In this document: piece after piece, positions 1 through 6,456 of the stretch
Numbering within the stretch: the stretch's first letter is position 1
How the letters are laid out: each line of letters starts with the position of its first letter
DNA from: Flavobacteriales bacterium
GTDB taxonomy: Bacteria > Bacteroidota > Bacteroidia > Flavobacteriales > Flavobacteriaceae
NCBI GenBank assembly: GCA_027033875.1
Contig: JALVKK010000228.1
Coordinates: 1 to 9,082, forward strand
DNA length: 9,082 nucleotides
Direction: 5' to 3'
Translations under genes and position numbers: made by a program
The notes under the pieces: model-generated
What the model saw: the letters and a program-made list of their open reading frames with translations, nothing else
Told to the model about the DNA's origin: nothing
Database searches by the model: none

Positions 1-1055
1 GCATTGATATTCATACCGGCGCCCACCGATGCCAGCATAATTACATCGCCTTTTTGTAAATCGTGATGTGCCAGTTCTGCCTGTCTGACCATATCCATTA
101 AAGTCGGAATGGTAGCTACCGAACTATTGCCTAATTTTTGGATATTCATAGGCATGATATATTCGGGCATTTGTTTTTTATACAAACGGTAAAAACGTCT
201 AACGATTTGTTCATCCATTTTTTCGTTAGCTTGGTGGATAAATATTTTTTTGATATCGTCAATTTCAAAAATACTCTCATCTAATGCCGCTTTCATAGCA
301 GCAGGCACTTCTGTCAGAGCATATTCATAAATTTTATGTCCTTGCATTCTGATATATTTGGCTTTTCTATTGTGGTTGGGATTAAAAGAACGGTCGTTGT
401 AAAGTAATTCGGCTTGCGGGTGTGCATGCGAAACCGTTTTGTATGAATAAATACCGCTACCGTTGTCGTCGGTATTGAGTTTGACAACTACGGCACCGGC
501 GCCGTCAGCAAAAATCATGGCATCGCGATCATACGGATCAACTACACGCGAAAGCGCTTCTACACCGACTACCAAAGCATATTTGGCATCGCCTGATTTC
601 ATAAACTGATTAGCCATAATCAAGGCTTGTAACCAACCGGGGCAACCGAATATAACATCAAAAGCTATAGCTTTAGGATTTCCTAATTTTAAACGGTGTT
701 TAATCCGCGAAGCGACAGCCGGCATAAAATCAGAAAAATAATTGTCTTTTTCCACATCGCCGAAATTGGTTGCGGCAATGACATAATCTAATTCGTCCGG
801 ATCAATACCTGCATCATCAATAGCTCGTTGTGAAGCTACAATTGCCATATCCGAAGCAACTTTATCGTCCTCAAGCCAACGGCGTTCTTCTATACCGGTA
901 ATGGCTTTAAATTTTTCAATAATTACTTCATTCGGCGTGTCAAATTTTTTGCCGCTTTCATCATAAAATTCCCAATCTAAAAAATGTGAATTTGGAACTA
1001 CTTTGGTAGGTATGTAACTTCCTATACCTATAATTTCCGCTTTTACTTTAGCCAT
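1..1055 (-). CDS. fabH: 3-oxoacyl-ACP synthase III (KAS III / FabH family), C-terminus off the window
   Basis: I translated this leftward frame directly: it is open from the ATG at 1053-1055 to the window edge, giving 351 codons without a stop. The protein begins MAKVKAEIIGIGSYIPTKVV, a typical KAS III N-terminus. The family's Cys-His-Asn triad is visible: Cys138 in DVIFGCPGW, His274 in IHQAN and Asn310 in KLGNSSVATIP. KAS III enzymes catalyse the decarboxylative Claisen condensation that starts fatty-acid chains, joining an acyl-CoA primer to malonyl-ACP in the cytoplasm. The usual family length is 320-360 residues, so little is missing. The residues after the nucleophile (PGW) differ from the AGF of E. 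coli FabH, so the primer could be different, and this may be a paralogue rather than the main FabH. It lies 148 nt downstream of dtd; that gap shows no clear terminator and no exact TAnnTTTG box. The family call is firm, the symbol less so. Confidence 0.88.
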   Translation of the reverse strand, partial: MAKVKAEIIGIGSYIPTKVVPNSHFLDWEFYDESGKKFDTPNEVIIEKFKAITGIEERRWLEDDKVASDMAIVASQRAIDDAGIDPDELDYVIAATNFGDVEKDNYFSDFMPAVASRIKHRLKLGNPKAIAFDVIFGCPGWLQALIMANQFMKSGDAKYALVVGVEALSRVVDPYDRDAMIFADGAGAVVVKLNTDDNGSGIYSYKTVSHAHPQAELLYNDRSFNPNHNRKAKYIRMQGHKIYEYALTEVPAAMKAALDESIFEIDDIKKIFIHQANEKMDEQIVRRFYRLYKKQMPEYIMPMNIQKLGNSSVATIPTLMDMVRQAELAHHDLQKGDVIMLASVGAGMNIN

Positions 1056-1203
1056 AATTCATAAAATTTGTAGGGGCGAAATTACATAAAAAAGCTACAA
1101 TACCAAATTTTAACAGCCAAAAATCTTTAAAACGGCGAATTTGATATTACAAATTGTCAAAAAATAATTAATATCAAATTATTTTTTGAAACTTGTAATT
1201 ATT

Positions 1204-1656
1204 TTACACTTTATTTTTGGTATCAATAATAATCGTTACGGGTCCTTGGTTTATCAGACTGACATTCATCATAGCCCCAAATTTGCCTGTGGCTACTTTT
1301 TGAGCAAAATTTTCTTTAAATTTTTGGATAAATGCTTCGTACAAAGGTATGGCTATTTCGGGTTTAGCCGCGTGAATATAAGAAGGTCGGTGTCCTTTTT
1401 TGGTTTTGGCGTGCAATGTAAACTGACTGATAATCAACACTTCACCTTGTACGTCTAACAGTGATTTGTTCATCGTACCTTGTTCATCATCAAAGATACG
1501 CAAGTTTTTTATCTTGTGAACCAGCCAATCAATATCAACCTGTGTATCGGTATTTTCAATTCCGACCAAAATTAACAAACCTGTTCCAATCCGCCCGATG
1601 ATTTTGCCGGCTACTTCTACTTCCGCTTGACTGACTCTTTGTATGACTACGCGCAT
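1204..1656 (-). CDS. dtd: D-aminoacyl-tRNA deacylase Dtd
   Basis: This 150-residue protein has the normal length of Dtd. Dtd hydrolyses D-aminoacyl-tRNAs (and glycyl-tRNA-Ala mischarges) in the cytoplasm, recycling tRNA and keeping D-residues out of protein. The N-terminus MRVVIQRVSQAEVEV is the family signature. The two active-site segments are present: SQFTL at residues 77-81 and the Gly-cisPro segment NQGPVT at residues 136-141, with G138-P139. A KFGAMM segment sits at 125-130, where the family has GxFGAxM. The ATG at 1654-1656 gives the canonical N-terminus. It is not part of the rpsA transcript, because a strong terminator and a separate promoter lie between them. The start codon is only 2 nt from a 30-bp perfect palindrome that contains the likely -7 box, so the mRNA leader would be very short (about a dozen nt). 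Confidence 0.97.
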   Translation of the reverse strand: MRVVIQRVSQAEVEVAGKIIGRIGTGLLILVGIENTDTQVDIDWLVHKIKNLRIFDDEQGTMNKSLLDVQGEVLIISQFTLHAKTKKGHRPSYIHAAKPEIAIPLYEAFIQKFKENFAQKVATGKFGAMMNVSLINQGPVTIIIDTKNKV

Positions 1657-1658
1657 AT

Positions 1659-1688
1659 TGTTTTATTTTTGTAAACAAAAATAAAACA
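1659..1688. repeat. 30-bp perfect palindrome at the dtd start
   Basis: Two 14-nt arms, TGTTTTATTTTTGT (1659-1672) and ACAAAAATAAAACA (1675-1688), are exact reverse complements around a central AA. Pairing stops at the next base on either side. The element contains a -7 box on each strand (TATTTTTG at 1664-1671 rightward and 1683-1676 leftward) and ends 2 nt before the dtd ATG. It could be an operator, a hairpin covering the start codon region, or a chance product of two opposed AT-rich boxes. Confidence 0.8.
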
Positions 1689-1707
1689 TAGTTGAAAGTT
1701 ATGCCAA
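1676..1707 (-). promoter_or_regulatory. Bacteroidota-type promoter of dtd
   Basis: Reading leftward, TATTTTTG (1683 to 1676) matches the -7 consensus TAnnTTTG exactly. A TTG (1707 to 1705) lies 21 nt upstream, inside the 17-23 nt spacing known for the -33 element of this phylum. Transcription would begin near 1669, about a dozen nt before the dtd ATG. A second exact TATTTTTG (1733 to 1726) lies 50 nt further upstream but has no TTG at the right distance, so it is the weaker candidate. Confidence 0.6.
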
Positions 1708-1741
1708 TTCTAATATAAAATAGTTCAAAAATAATTTGGTA

Positions 1742-1806
1742 TAATACCGCTACTACATGAAAATAGTACAATTTATTGGACTATATTGAATGTGTAAGCG
1801 GTATTA
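1742..1806. repeat. Interrupted inverted repeat between rpsA and dtd
   Basis: TAATACCGC (1742-1750) is the exact reverse complement of GCGGTATTA (1798-1806), with 47 nt between them. The first arm overlaps a small palindrome, GGTATAATACC (1738-1748), and the loop holds a further TACTA/TAGTA pair (1751-1755 and 1764-1768). It lies beyond the rpsA terminator and upstream of the dtd promoter. No coding frame here is credible, and its function is unknown. Confidence 0.5.
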
Positions 1807-1833
1807 AAAGGTTGAAAGTTTAAATTATTTTTT

Positions 1834-1869
1834 GTAATAAAAAAAGCCGGCTGAAATAACCGGCTTTTT
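1834..1869 (-). terminator. Intrinsic terminator of rpsA
   Basis: Leftward of the rpsA stop there is a 10-bp perfect stem, AAAAAGCCGG (1841-1850) against CCGGCTTTTT (1860-1869), with a 9-nt loop. In the rpsA transcript the stem is followed by a continuing run of U (7 U before UAUUAC breaks it). The stem is flanked by A and T runs on opposite sides, so it could also act rightward, but no rightward gene leads into it. Confidence 0.9.
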
Positions 1870-1893
1870 ATACATTATAAAATATATAGAAAA

Positions 1894-3807
1894 TTATTTG
1901 CCATTTTCCATATCTTTTTTCAATTGTGCCAATGCGTCCAAATCGCCCAAAGTAGCTTTTTCTTCGCTTTCCATTTTGGCTTTGTTTTCACGAACGATAC
2001 GCGCTTCGTCCTCTTTGTAAGTAGCTGTATGAGAAGCAACTATTTTTTGAGCATCTTTGTCAAATTCAATTACTTTGAATTGTGCTTTTTCGCCTTTTTT
2101 CAATTTGGTACCGTCTTCTTTTATCAACAGACGTCCGGGAGTAAATGCTTCAACGACACCAGCTAATAATACAGTAGCACCTTTGCCGGCGGCTTCTTTG
2201 ACTTCACCTTCGTGTTCGCTACCGACATTAAATTTATCAGCATAAGTATCCCAAACATTTTCTTGCAATTGTTTCAAACCTAAACTCAATTTACGACCGT
2301 CTTTATCAACGTCAAGTACAATAACTTCTACTTCGTCGCCGATATTTAAGACATCTGACGGGTGTTTGACCCGTTTGTTCCACGTCAAATCGGAGATATA
2401 AATCAAACCGTCCACGCCTTCTTCCAATTCGACAAAAGCACCGAAATTGGTAAAGTTGCGAACAAGACCTTTATGTTTGGAACCGACCGGATATTTTTTC
2501 TCGATATCTGCCCAAGGGTCCGGTGTTAATTGTTTCATACCTAAAGACATTTTGCGTTCTTCACGGTCTAATGACAAAATAATCGCTTCAATTTCTTCAC
2601 CTTCTTTTACAAAATCTTGAGCCGAACGCAAATGCGTACTCCATGACATTTCGGAAACGTGAATCAAGCCTTCTACACCGGGTTCTACTTCGACGAAAGC
2701 GCCGTAATCGGCAATAACAGATACTTTTCCTTTGACTTTGTCACCTACTTTAAGATTTTCGTCCAAATTGTCCCAAGGGTGCGGTTCCAATTGTTTCAAA
2801 CCAAGTTGGATACGTGATTTTTTCTCATCAAAGTCAAGGATAACTACTTTTAATGTATCATCTAAATTGACAACTTCGCCGGGGTGATTGATACGTTTCC
2901 AAGCCAAGTCGGTAATATGAATTAATCCGTCCACGCCACCTAAGTCTATAAAGACACCGTAAGAAGTGATATTTTTAACCGTTCCTTCGATAACTTGACC
3001 TTTTTCAAGTTTAGATATAATTTCACGTTTTTGTTCTTCAAGATCCGCTTCGATAAGCGCTTTGTGAGAAACAACGACGTTTTTAAATTCCGGATTGATT
3101 TTAACAATCTTAAATTCCATTGTTTTTCCTACAAATTGATCGTAGTCGCGAATGGGTTTAACGTCAATTTGCGAACCGGGTAAGAAAGCTTCGATACCAA
3201 ATACATCGACAATCATACCACCTTTGGTACGAGCTTTGACATAACCTTTTACGATTTCATCTTTTTCGAGCGCTTCATTAACGCGTTCCCAAGCTTTGAG
3301 CTGACGGGCGCGTTTGTGAGACAACAACAATTGACCGTTTTTGTCTTCTTTGCGAACCACCATTACTTCAACTTTGTCGCCTACTTTTAATTCGGGATTG
3401 TAACGAAATTCGTTACGTGACAAAACGCCTTCCGATTTTGAATTGATGTCAACGATAACATCGCGGTCGGTCAATCCTATAACGGTACCTTCGATAAGCT
3501 CGTTTTCGTCGAGAACTTTGATTTTTTCTTCAACTAATTTTTCAAACTCCAAAAGTTTTTCGTCTTTAATCGGTTCGATACCTTGCTCGTAGGCTTCCCA
3601 ATTAAATTCTTCCAAAAATTTTTGCGGATCTTGTTTTTCGATTTCTTCTTGCGATTTTTCACCGGTTTCCGCAAGATTTTCAGAGGTTTGTTCCGGCATT
3701 TCTTGTGCTTCAGCCGTTTTTGTTACTTCTTTTTGCACCTCTTGTGCTTCGTTTTGTACAGTAGCTTCTTGCTCTTGCACTTCTTTGTTTTCTTTATTTT
3801 CAGCCAT
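1894..3807 (-). CDS. rpsA: 30S ribosomal protein S1
   Basis: This 637-residue protein has six S1 (OB-fold) RNA-binding repeats at about 103-167, 186-250, 272-340, 357-428, 444-515 and 531-595. Repeats 3 and 4 each end in a near-identical linker, LGLKQLEPHPWDN and LGMKQLTPDPWAD, and the fifth in LGLKQLQENVWDT. The sixth repeat is the most diverged. S1 binds mRNA on the 30S subunit and promotes initiation and unfolding of structured leaders; it matters especially in a lineage with few Shine-Dalgarno sequences. Residues 1-64 form a Glu/Gln/Lys-rich, low-complexity acidic extension absent from the 557-residue E. coli protein, and about 40 charged residues follow repeat six. The ATG at 3805-3807 is favoured because it gives the MAENKENKE start just after a leader with a clear promoter. 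It appears monocistronic, with its own promoter (3926-3933) and terminator. The leader hairpin suggests autoregulation, which is inference. Confidence 0.97.
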   Translation of the reverse strand: MAENKENKEVQEQEATVQNEAQEVQKEVTKTAEAQEMPEQTSENLAETGEKSQEEIEKQDPQKFLEEFNWEAYEQGIEPIKDEKLLEFEKLVEEKIKVLDENELIEGTVIGLTDRDVIVDINSKSEGVLSRNEFRYNPELKVGDKVEVMVVRKEDKNGQLLLSHKRARQLKAWERVNEALEKDEIVKGYVKARTKGGMIVDVFGIEAFLPGSQIDVKPIRDYDQFVGKTMEFKIVKINPEFKNVVVSHKALIEADLEEQKREIISKLEKGQVIEGTVKNITSYGVFIDLGGVDGLIHITDLAWKRINHPGEVVNLDDTLKVVILDFDEKKSRIQLGLKQLEPHPWDNLDENLKVGDKVKGKVSVIADYGAFVEVEPGVEGLIHVSEMSWSTHLRSAQDFVKEGEEIEAIILSLDREERKMSLGMKQLTPDPWADIEKKYPVGSKHKGLVRNFTNFGAFVELEEGVDGLIYISDLTWNKRVKHPSDVLNIGDEVEVIVLDVDKDGRKLSLGLKQLQENVWDTYADKFNVGSEHEGEVKEAAGKGATVLLAGVVEAFTPGRLLIKEDGTKLKKGEKAQFKVIEFDKDAQKIVASHTATYKEDEARIVRENKAKMESEEKATLGDLDALAQLKKDMENGK

Positions 3808-3919
3808 GCTGATTAATTTTTGTATTTCATCTCAACCGGAATAGTTCGGGTAAATTGAAATGAAAGACGTTAAACTTTGATTTTCAAATGTTTTGCTATC
3901 CTATTCCTCATACCAATAG
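3808..3919 (-). promoter_or_regulatory. Structured leader of rpsA, candidate autoregulatory element
   Basis: From the predicted start near 3919 the rpsA mRNA would carry about 112 nt before the ATG. Two hairpins are visible in the leftward RNA. The smaller is UUUGA-AAA-UCAAA (3888 to 3876). The larger pairs UUUCAUUUCAA (3865 to 3855) with UUGAGAUGAAA (3835 to 3825): 11 bp with one U-G wobble and a 19-nt loop that can pair a little further (CCG with CGG). It ends 17 nt before the start codon. The wobble becomes a C-A mismatch on the opposite strand, so the structure favours the rpsA transcript. Its role is inferred from position and from the known self-repression of S1 in other bacteria. Confidence 0.5.
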
Positions 3920-3925
3920 CGTGTG

Positions 3926-3933
3926 CAAAGATA
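3926..3933 (-). promoter_or_regulatory. -7 promoter element of rpsA
   Basis: TATCTTTG (3933 to 3926), followed by C, is an exact TAnnTTTG element and the most canonical in the window. Transcription would start near 3919. I see no clean TTG 17-23 nt upstream, so the -33 element is weak or absent. Confidence 0.65.
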
Positions 3934-3960
3934 TGATTTTTTTTGTATTTCCATAACGAT

Positions 3961-3986
3961 ATACCCCAAAATTATTAAGGGGGTGT
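3961..3986. other. Small GC hairpin between rny and rpsA, possible weak terminator
   Basis: ACCCC (3963-3967) can pair with GGGGT (3980-3984) across an AT-rich loop. It stands out in an otherwise AT-rich gap downstream of rny and just upstream of the rpsA promoter. Leftward it has no T-run after it, so it is a poor intrinsic terminator for rny. Rightward the stem extends to 7 bp with a wobble, but no gene leads into it. I see no other rny terminator. Confidence 0.25.
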
Positions 3987-4031
3987 TTAATTATACGAGT
4001 ATTAAAATAATAAACCGGATTTGTAAATAAT

Positions 4032-5630
4032 TTATCTGGCAATATTCACCGCTCGAGTTTCACGTATCACCGTTACTTTCACTTGTCCGGGGTAAGTCAT
4101 TTCTGTTTGAATTTTTTGAGTGATTTCAAAAGACAATTGTTTAGCTTTTTCGTCATCAACTTTTTCACTTTCAACAATCACTCGCAATTCGCGACCTGCT
4201 TGAATGGCATAAGCCTTTTGAACACCTTTAAATCCAAATGCTATTTCCTCCATTTCCTTTAATCGTTTGAGATAAGATTCCAAAATTTGTCTTCTGGCAC
4301 CCGGTCTGGCACCGGAGATAGCATCGGCAACTTGTACGATAGGTGCATATAATGAAGTCATTTCAATTTCATCGTGATGTGCGCCAATTGCATTGACGAC
4401 ATCAGAATTTTCACCGTATTTTTCTGCCCATTGCATGCCGAGCAATGCGTGAGGAGCCTCAGTTTCATCGGTAGGAACTTTACCTATATCGTGTAATAAT
4501 CCGGCTCGTTTTGCAATTTTGGGATTTAAACCCAATTCGGCTGCCATAATACCACAAATTTTAGCTACTTCACGGGAATGTTGCAGCAAATTTTGTCCGT
4601 AAGACGAACGATATTTCATACGTCCGACAGCTTTTACCAATTCAGGGTGAAGCGAATGAATACCCAAATCAATAATCGTACGCTTTCCTATTTCTACTAT
4701 TTCTTCATCCAATTGTTTTTTGGTTTTACGAACTACTTCCTCTACACGGGCAGGGTGAATACGTCCATCAGTAACCAGTTTGTGTAAGGACAACCTGGCA
4801 ATTTCACGTCTAATAGGGTCAAATCCGGATAAAATAATACTTTCGGGCGTATCGTCCACAATGATTTCAACACCGGTTGCCGCTTCCATGGCTCTTATAT
4901 TTCGTCCTTCACGCCCGATAATTCGCCCTTTGATTTCATCGGATTCCAAATGAAAAGTCGTTACGGTATTTTCGATAGCTTCTTCGGTACCGATACGTTG
5001 AATGGTGTTGATAACTATTTTTTTAGCTTCTTTTTGTGCGGTCATTTTTGCCTCTTCAATCGTATCTTGAATAAATTTCATCGCATCAGCTTTGGCATCT
5101 TCTTTTAAAGACTCAATTAATTCATTTTTGGCTTCTTCGGCAGAATAACCGGATATTTGTTCTAACAATCCCAACTGTTTTTCGTGCGTTTTTTTGATTT
5201 CGTCGGCACGTTTGTCCAAAAATTTCAATTTCTCATCAAAAAGCGCTTCTTTATCGGCTAATTCTTTTGATAATTTTTTATTTTGAGCCAATTCCATAGC
5301 CAATAGAGATTCTTTTTCTTTGGTCCGTTTTTCCATTTCCGTAATCTTTTTTTCACGGTCCAAAATATGTTTTTCGTGCTTCTCTTTAAGCTCTAAAAAT
5401 TTTTCTTTGGCTTGTAATATTTTCTCTTTTTTTAAAGCTTCACCTTCCTTTTCAGCTATTTTTTTGATTTGCACCGCCTCTTCCTGAGCTTTTACAATAA
5501 TATCATCTGCTTTTTTATAAGCTTTATTGATAATACTTCCTGCACGCTTTTTATCTATTATTCCTTTAAGTAAATAGGTTGTTACAGTACCTATAATTAA
5601 ACCAATGAGTATGTATATTATTTCTTCCAT
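4032..5630 (-). CDS. rny: Ribonuclease Y
   Basis: RNase Y is a membrane-anchored endoribonuclease that initiates mRNA decay. From the ATG at 5628-5630 the protein has 532 residues, close to the roughly 520 of B. subtilis RNase Y. In order it shows an N-terminal membrane segment (about residues 4-22, IIYILIGLIIGTVTTYLL), a long Lys/Glu-rich coiled coil (about 25-200), a KH domain with GRIIGREGRN at 235-244, and an HD metal-dependent hydrolase domain with His351 (LLQHSREVAK) and the His380-Asp381 pair (LLHDIGKVP). A further upstream ATG at 5666 is in frame but would add 12 residues encoded by the 3' end and U-tract of the 6S RNA and would spoil the short N-terminal tail before the membrane segment, so I reject it. 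The gene starts about 20 nt after the 6S RNA with no promoter visible between them, so it probably depends on read-through from the zapA-6S transcript. Confidence 0.96.
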   Translation of the reverse strand: MEEIIYILIGLIIGTVTTYLLKGIIDKKRAGSIINKAYKKADDIIVKAQEEAVQIKKIAEKEGEALKKEKILQAKEKFLELKEKHEKHILDREKKITEMEKRTKEKESLLAMELAQNKKLSKELADKEALFDEKLKFLDKRADEIKKTHEKQLGLLEQISGYSAEEAKNELIESLKEDAKADAMKFIQDTIEEAKMTAQKEAKKIVINTIQRIGTEEAIENTVTTFHLESDEIKGRIIGREGRNIRAMEAATGVEIIVDDTPESIILSGFDPIRREIARLSLHKLVTDGRIHPARVEEVVRKTKKQLDEEIVEIGKRTIIDLGIHSLHPELVKAVGRMKYRSSYGQNLLQHSREVAKICGIMAAELGLNPKIAKRAGLLHDIGKVPTDETEAPHALLGMQWAEKYGENSDVVNAIGAHHDEIEMTSLYAPIVQVADAISGARPGARRQILESYLKRLKEMEEIAFGFKGVQKAYAIQAGRELRVIVESEKVDDEKAKQLSFEITQKIQTEMTYPGQVKVTVIRETRAVNIAR

Positions 5631-5652
5631 AATTCTGTTATTTAGTTTAAAA

Positions 5653-5842
5653 AAAAAAGCCTGCACTTATTTATAAATTTTGATTAAACCCCGAATAGAC
5701 AGGTTTAGGGCTAACAAACTGCTCAAACGTCCACCGGCAAAATTGCCTATCCCGAAAGATAGTGTGGCCTGTTTTTACAATTACGACTCACCCTTTTTAA
5801 TGAATTTGTGTTGAGTTTAACAAACTATAATAAGTGCAGGCA
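5653..5842 (-). ncRNA. ssrS: 6S RNA (Bacteroidota 6S-Flavo type)
   Basis: 6S RNA mimics an open promoter and sequesters the housekeeping RNA polymerase holoenzyme. The leftward transcript is closed by a 13-bp perfect stem, GCCTGCACTTATT (5841 to 5829) with AATAAGTGCAGGC (5671 to 5659), directly followed by ten T (5658 to 5649), which also makes an intrinsic terminator. Inside lie a long irregular arm and a two-hairpin tip closed by CCAC/GTGG (5767-5764 with 5734-5731), with GGCAA-TT-TTGCC at 5747-5736. On the 3' side a small hairpin TAAACC/GGTTTA fits the central-bubble hairpin typical of 6S RNA. Its size (about 190 nt) and its place directly behind zapA match the known 6S neighbourhood (zapA-ssrS in E. 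coli). No exact TAnnTTTG box sits at the right distance from the 5' end, so it may be processed from the zapA transcript. Confidence 0.85.
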
Positions 5843-5863
5843 ATACTATGTAATGAACGATTT

Positions 5864-6139
5864 CTATTCTATTTGTAACAATTGATCGATTTTATCATTG
5901 ATCATTTGTATGTCTTTGTTATAATTTTGTTTTATAAACGATAATTCAGAAGCCAACTCCAACAATATCAATGCTTGAACGTCTTGAATATCTTTTATGT
6001 CATATTTTTCTTCTATGACTTTTATTCTTTCATCGATAAAATTGACAGCTTTTCTAACGTGTTCTTCTTCGTCAGGTGTAACCTTTAACGGATAAATCCG
6101 TCCGGCTACAGATACCTTGATTTTTACTTTATCTTCCAA
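5864..6139 (-). CDS. zapA: Cell division protein ZapA, non-ATG start
   Basis: This 91-residue protein fits the small ZapA family, which binds FtsZ filaments at midcell and bundles them into the Z-ring. The N-terminal half carries the family pattern: a beta strand KIKVSVAGRIYPLKV, then EEEHVRKAVNFIDERIK. The C-terminal half is a helical dimerisation/coiled-coil segment (about residues 50-88). The frame has no ATG at the right place. Reading upstream, the codons are TTG (6137-6139), ATT, GAT, ACT, AAG and then a stop, so initiation is most likely at the TTG, with ATT as a less likely alternative. That start is only 4 nt after the TGA of the upstream coiled-coil gene, which suggests translational coupling. 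The 6S RNA follows after about 20 nt. Confidence 0.92.
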   Translation of the reverse strand: MEDKVKIKVSVAGRIYPLKVTPDEEEHVRKAVNFIDERIKVIEEKYDIKDIQDVQALILLELASELSFIKQNYNKDIQMINDKIDQLLQIE

Positions 6140-6143
6140 AATA

Positions 6144-6437
6144 TCAGTCTTTTAATGCTGTGATACAAAGATTTATTTCTTTGATCAAACTGTCAATTTT
6201 GCGTTTAGCCTCTTCATTATTTACTTCATTGCCTGCAAATGCTATGCCTAATTTATATCGATCTATTTGTTGTTCCAAAAGCGTCATATCCGCTTGACAA
6301 GACAACAATTGATCATTTTGTTCTTTCATTAACTTTTCAAAATTAGCTATTTTTTCTTTGTATTCAAAATTTTCTACAATTAATTTTTGAATTTTTTTTT
6401 CAAGTTCTTCAAATTTTAAAGCAAGTTCGTTTGTCAT
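6144..6437 (-). CDS. Coiled-coil protein, ZapB-like in form, partner gene of zapA
   Basis: I do not recognise a named family with certainty. The 97-residue product is predicted to be almost wholly helical. Residues 5-62 form a coiled coil rich in Lys, Glu and Leu with heptad spacing (LALKFEELEKKIQKL and onward). A break at about 63-75 (LGIAFAGNEVNN) is followed by a short amphipathic helix, AKRKIDSLIKEINLCITAL. Small coiled-coil proteins of this shape precede zapA in other Bacteroidota, as I recall. Size and context resemble ZapB, the coiled-coil partner of ZapA in proteobacteria, but I cannot show homology. The ATG at 6435-6437 lies about 13 nt downstream of the predicted transcription start, and its TGA is 4 nt before the zapA start. 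It is the first gene of the unit that continues through zapA, 6S RNA and probably rny. Confidence 0.8.
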   Translation of the reverse strand: MTNELALKFEELEKKIQKLIVENFEYKEKIANFEKLMKEQNDQLLSCQADMTLLEQQIDRYKLGIAFAGNEVNNEEAKRKIDSLIKEINLCITALKD

Positions 6438-6456
6438 TATCTTATTTTGCTTTTTG

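Noticed and set aside
1186..1458. Rightward 90-codon open frame opposite dtd
   Set aside because: It is antisense to a clear Dtd gene and has no family features or promoter.
1556..1771. Leftward open frame of 71 codons overlapping the 5' part of dtd
   Set aside because: It lies in another frame of dtd and its promoter region, and its composition (aromatic, Ile-rich) reflects AT-rich non-coding sequence.
1924..3816. Several rightward open frames of 60-80 codons inside rpsA
   Set aside because: They are antisense shadows of a strongly supported S1 gene, rich in Phe because the opposite strand encodes Lys and Glu.
3961..3986. Strong rny terminator at the GC hairpin
   Set aside because: The stem is only about 5 bp in the rny direction and has no following T-run, so I list it only as a weak possibility.
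5631..5666. Twelve-codon upstream extension of rny from an ATG at 5666
   Set aside because: It would be encoded by the 6S RNA 3' stem and U-tract; the ATG at 5628-5630 puts the membrane segment at the usual place.
5700..5800. Riboswitch upstream of rny
   Set aside because: The 13-bp closing stem, size, T-run and place behind zapA fit 6S RNA better than any riboswitch I know.
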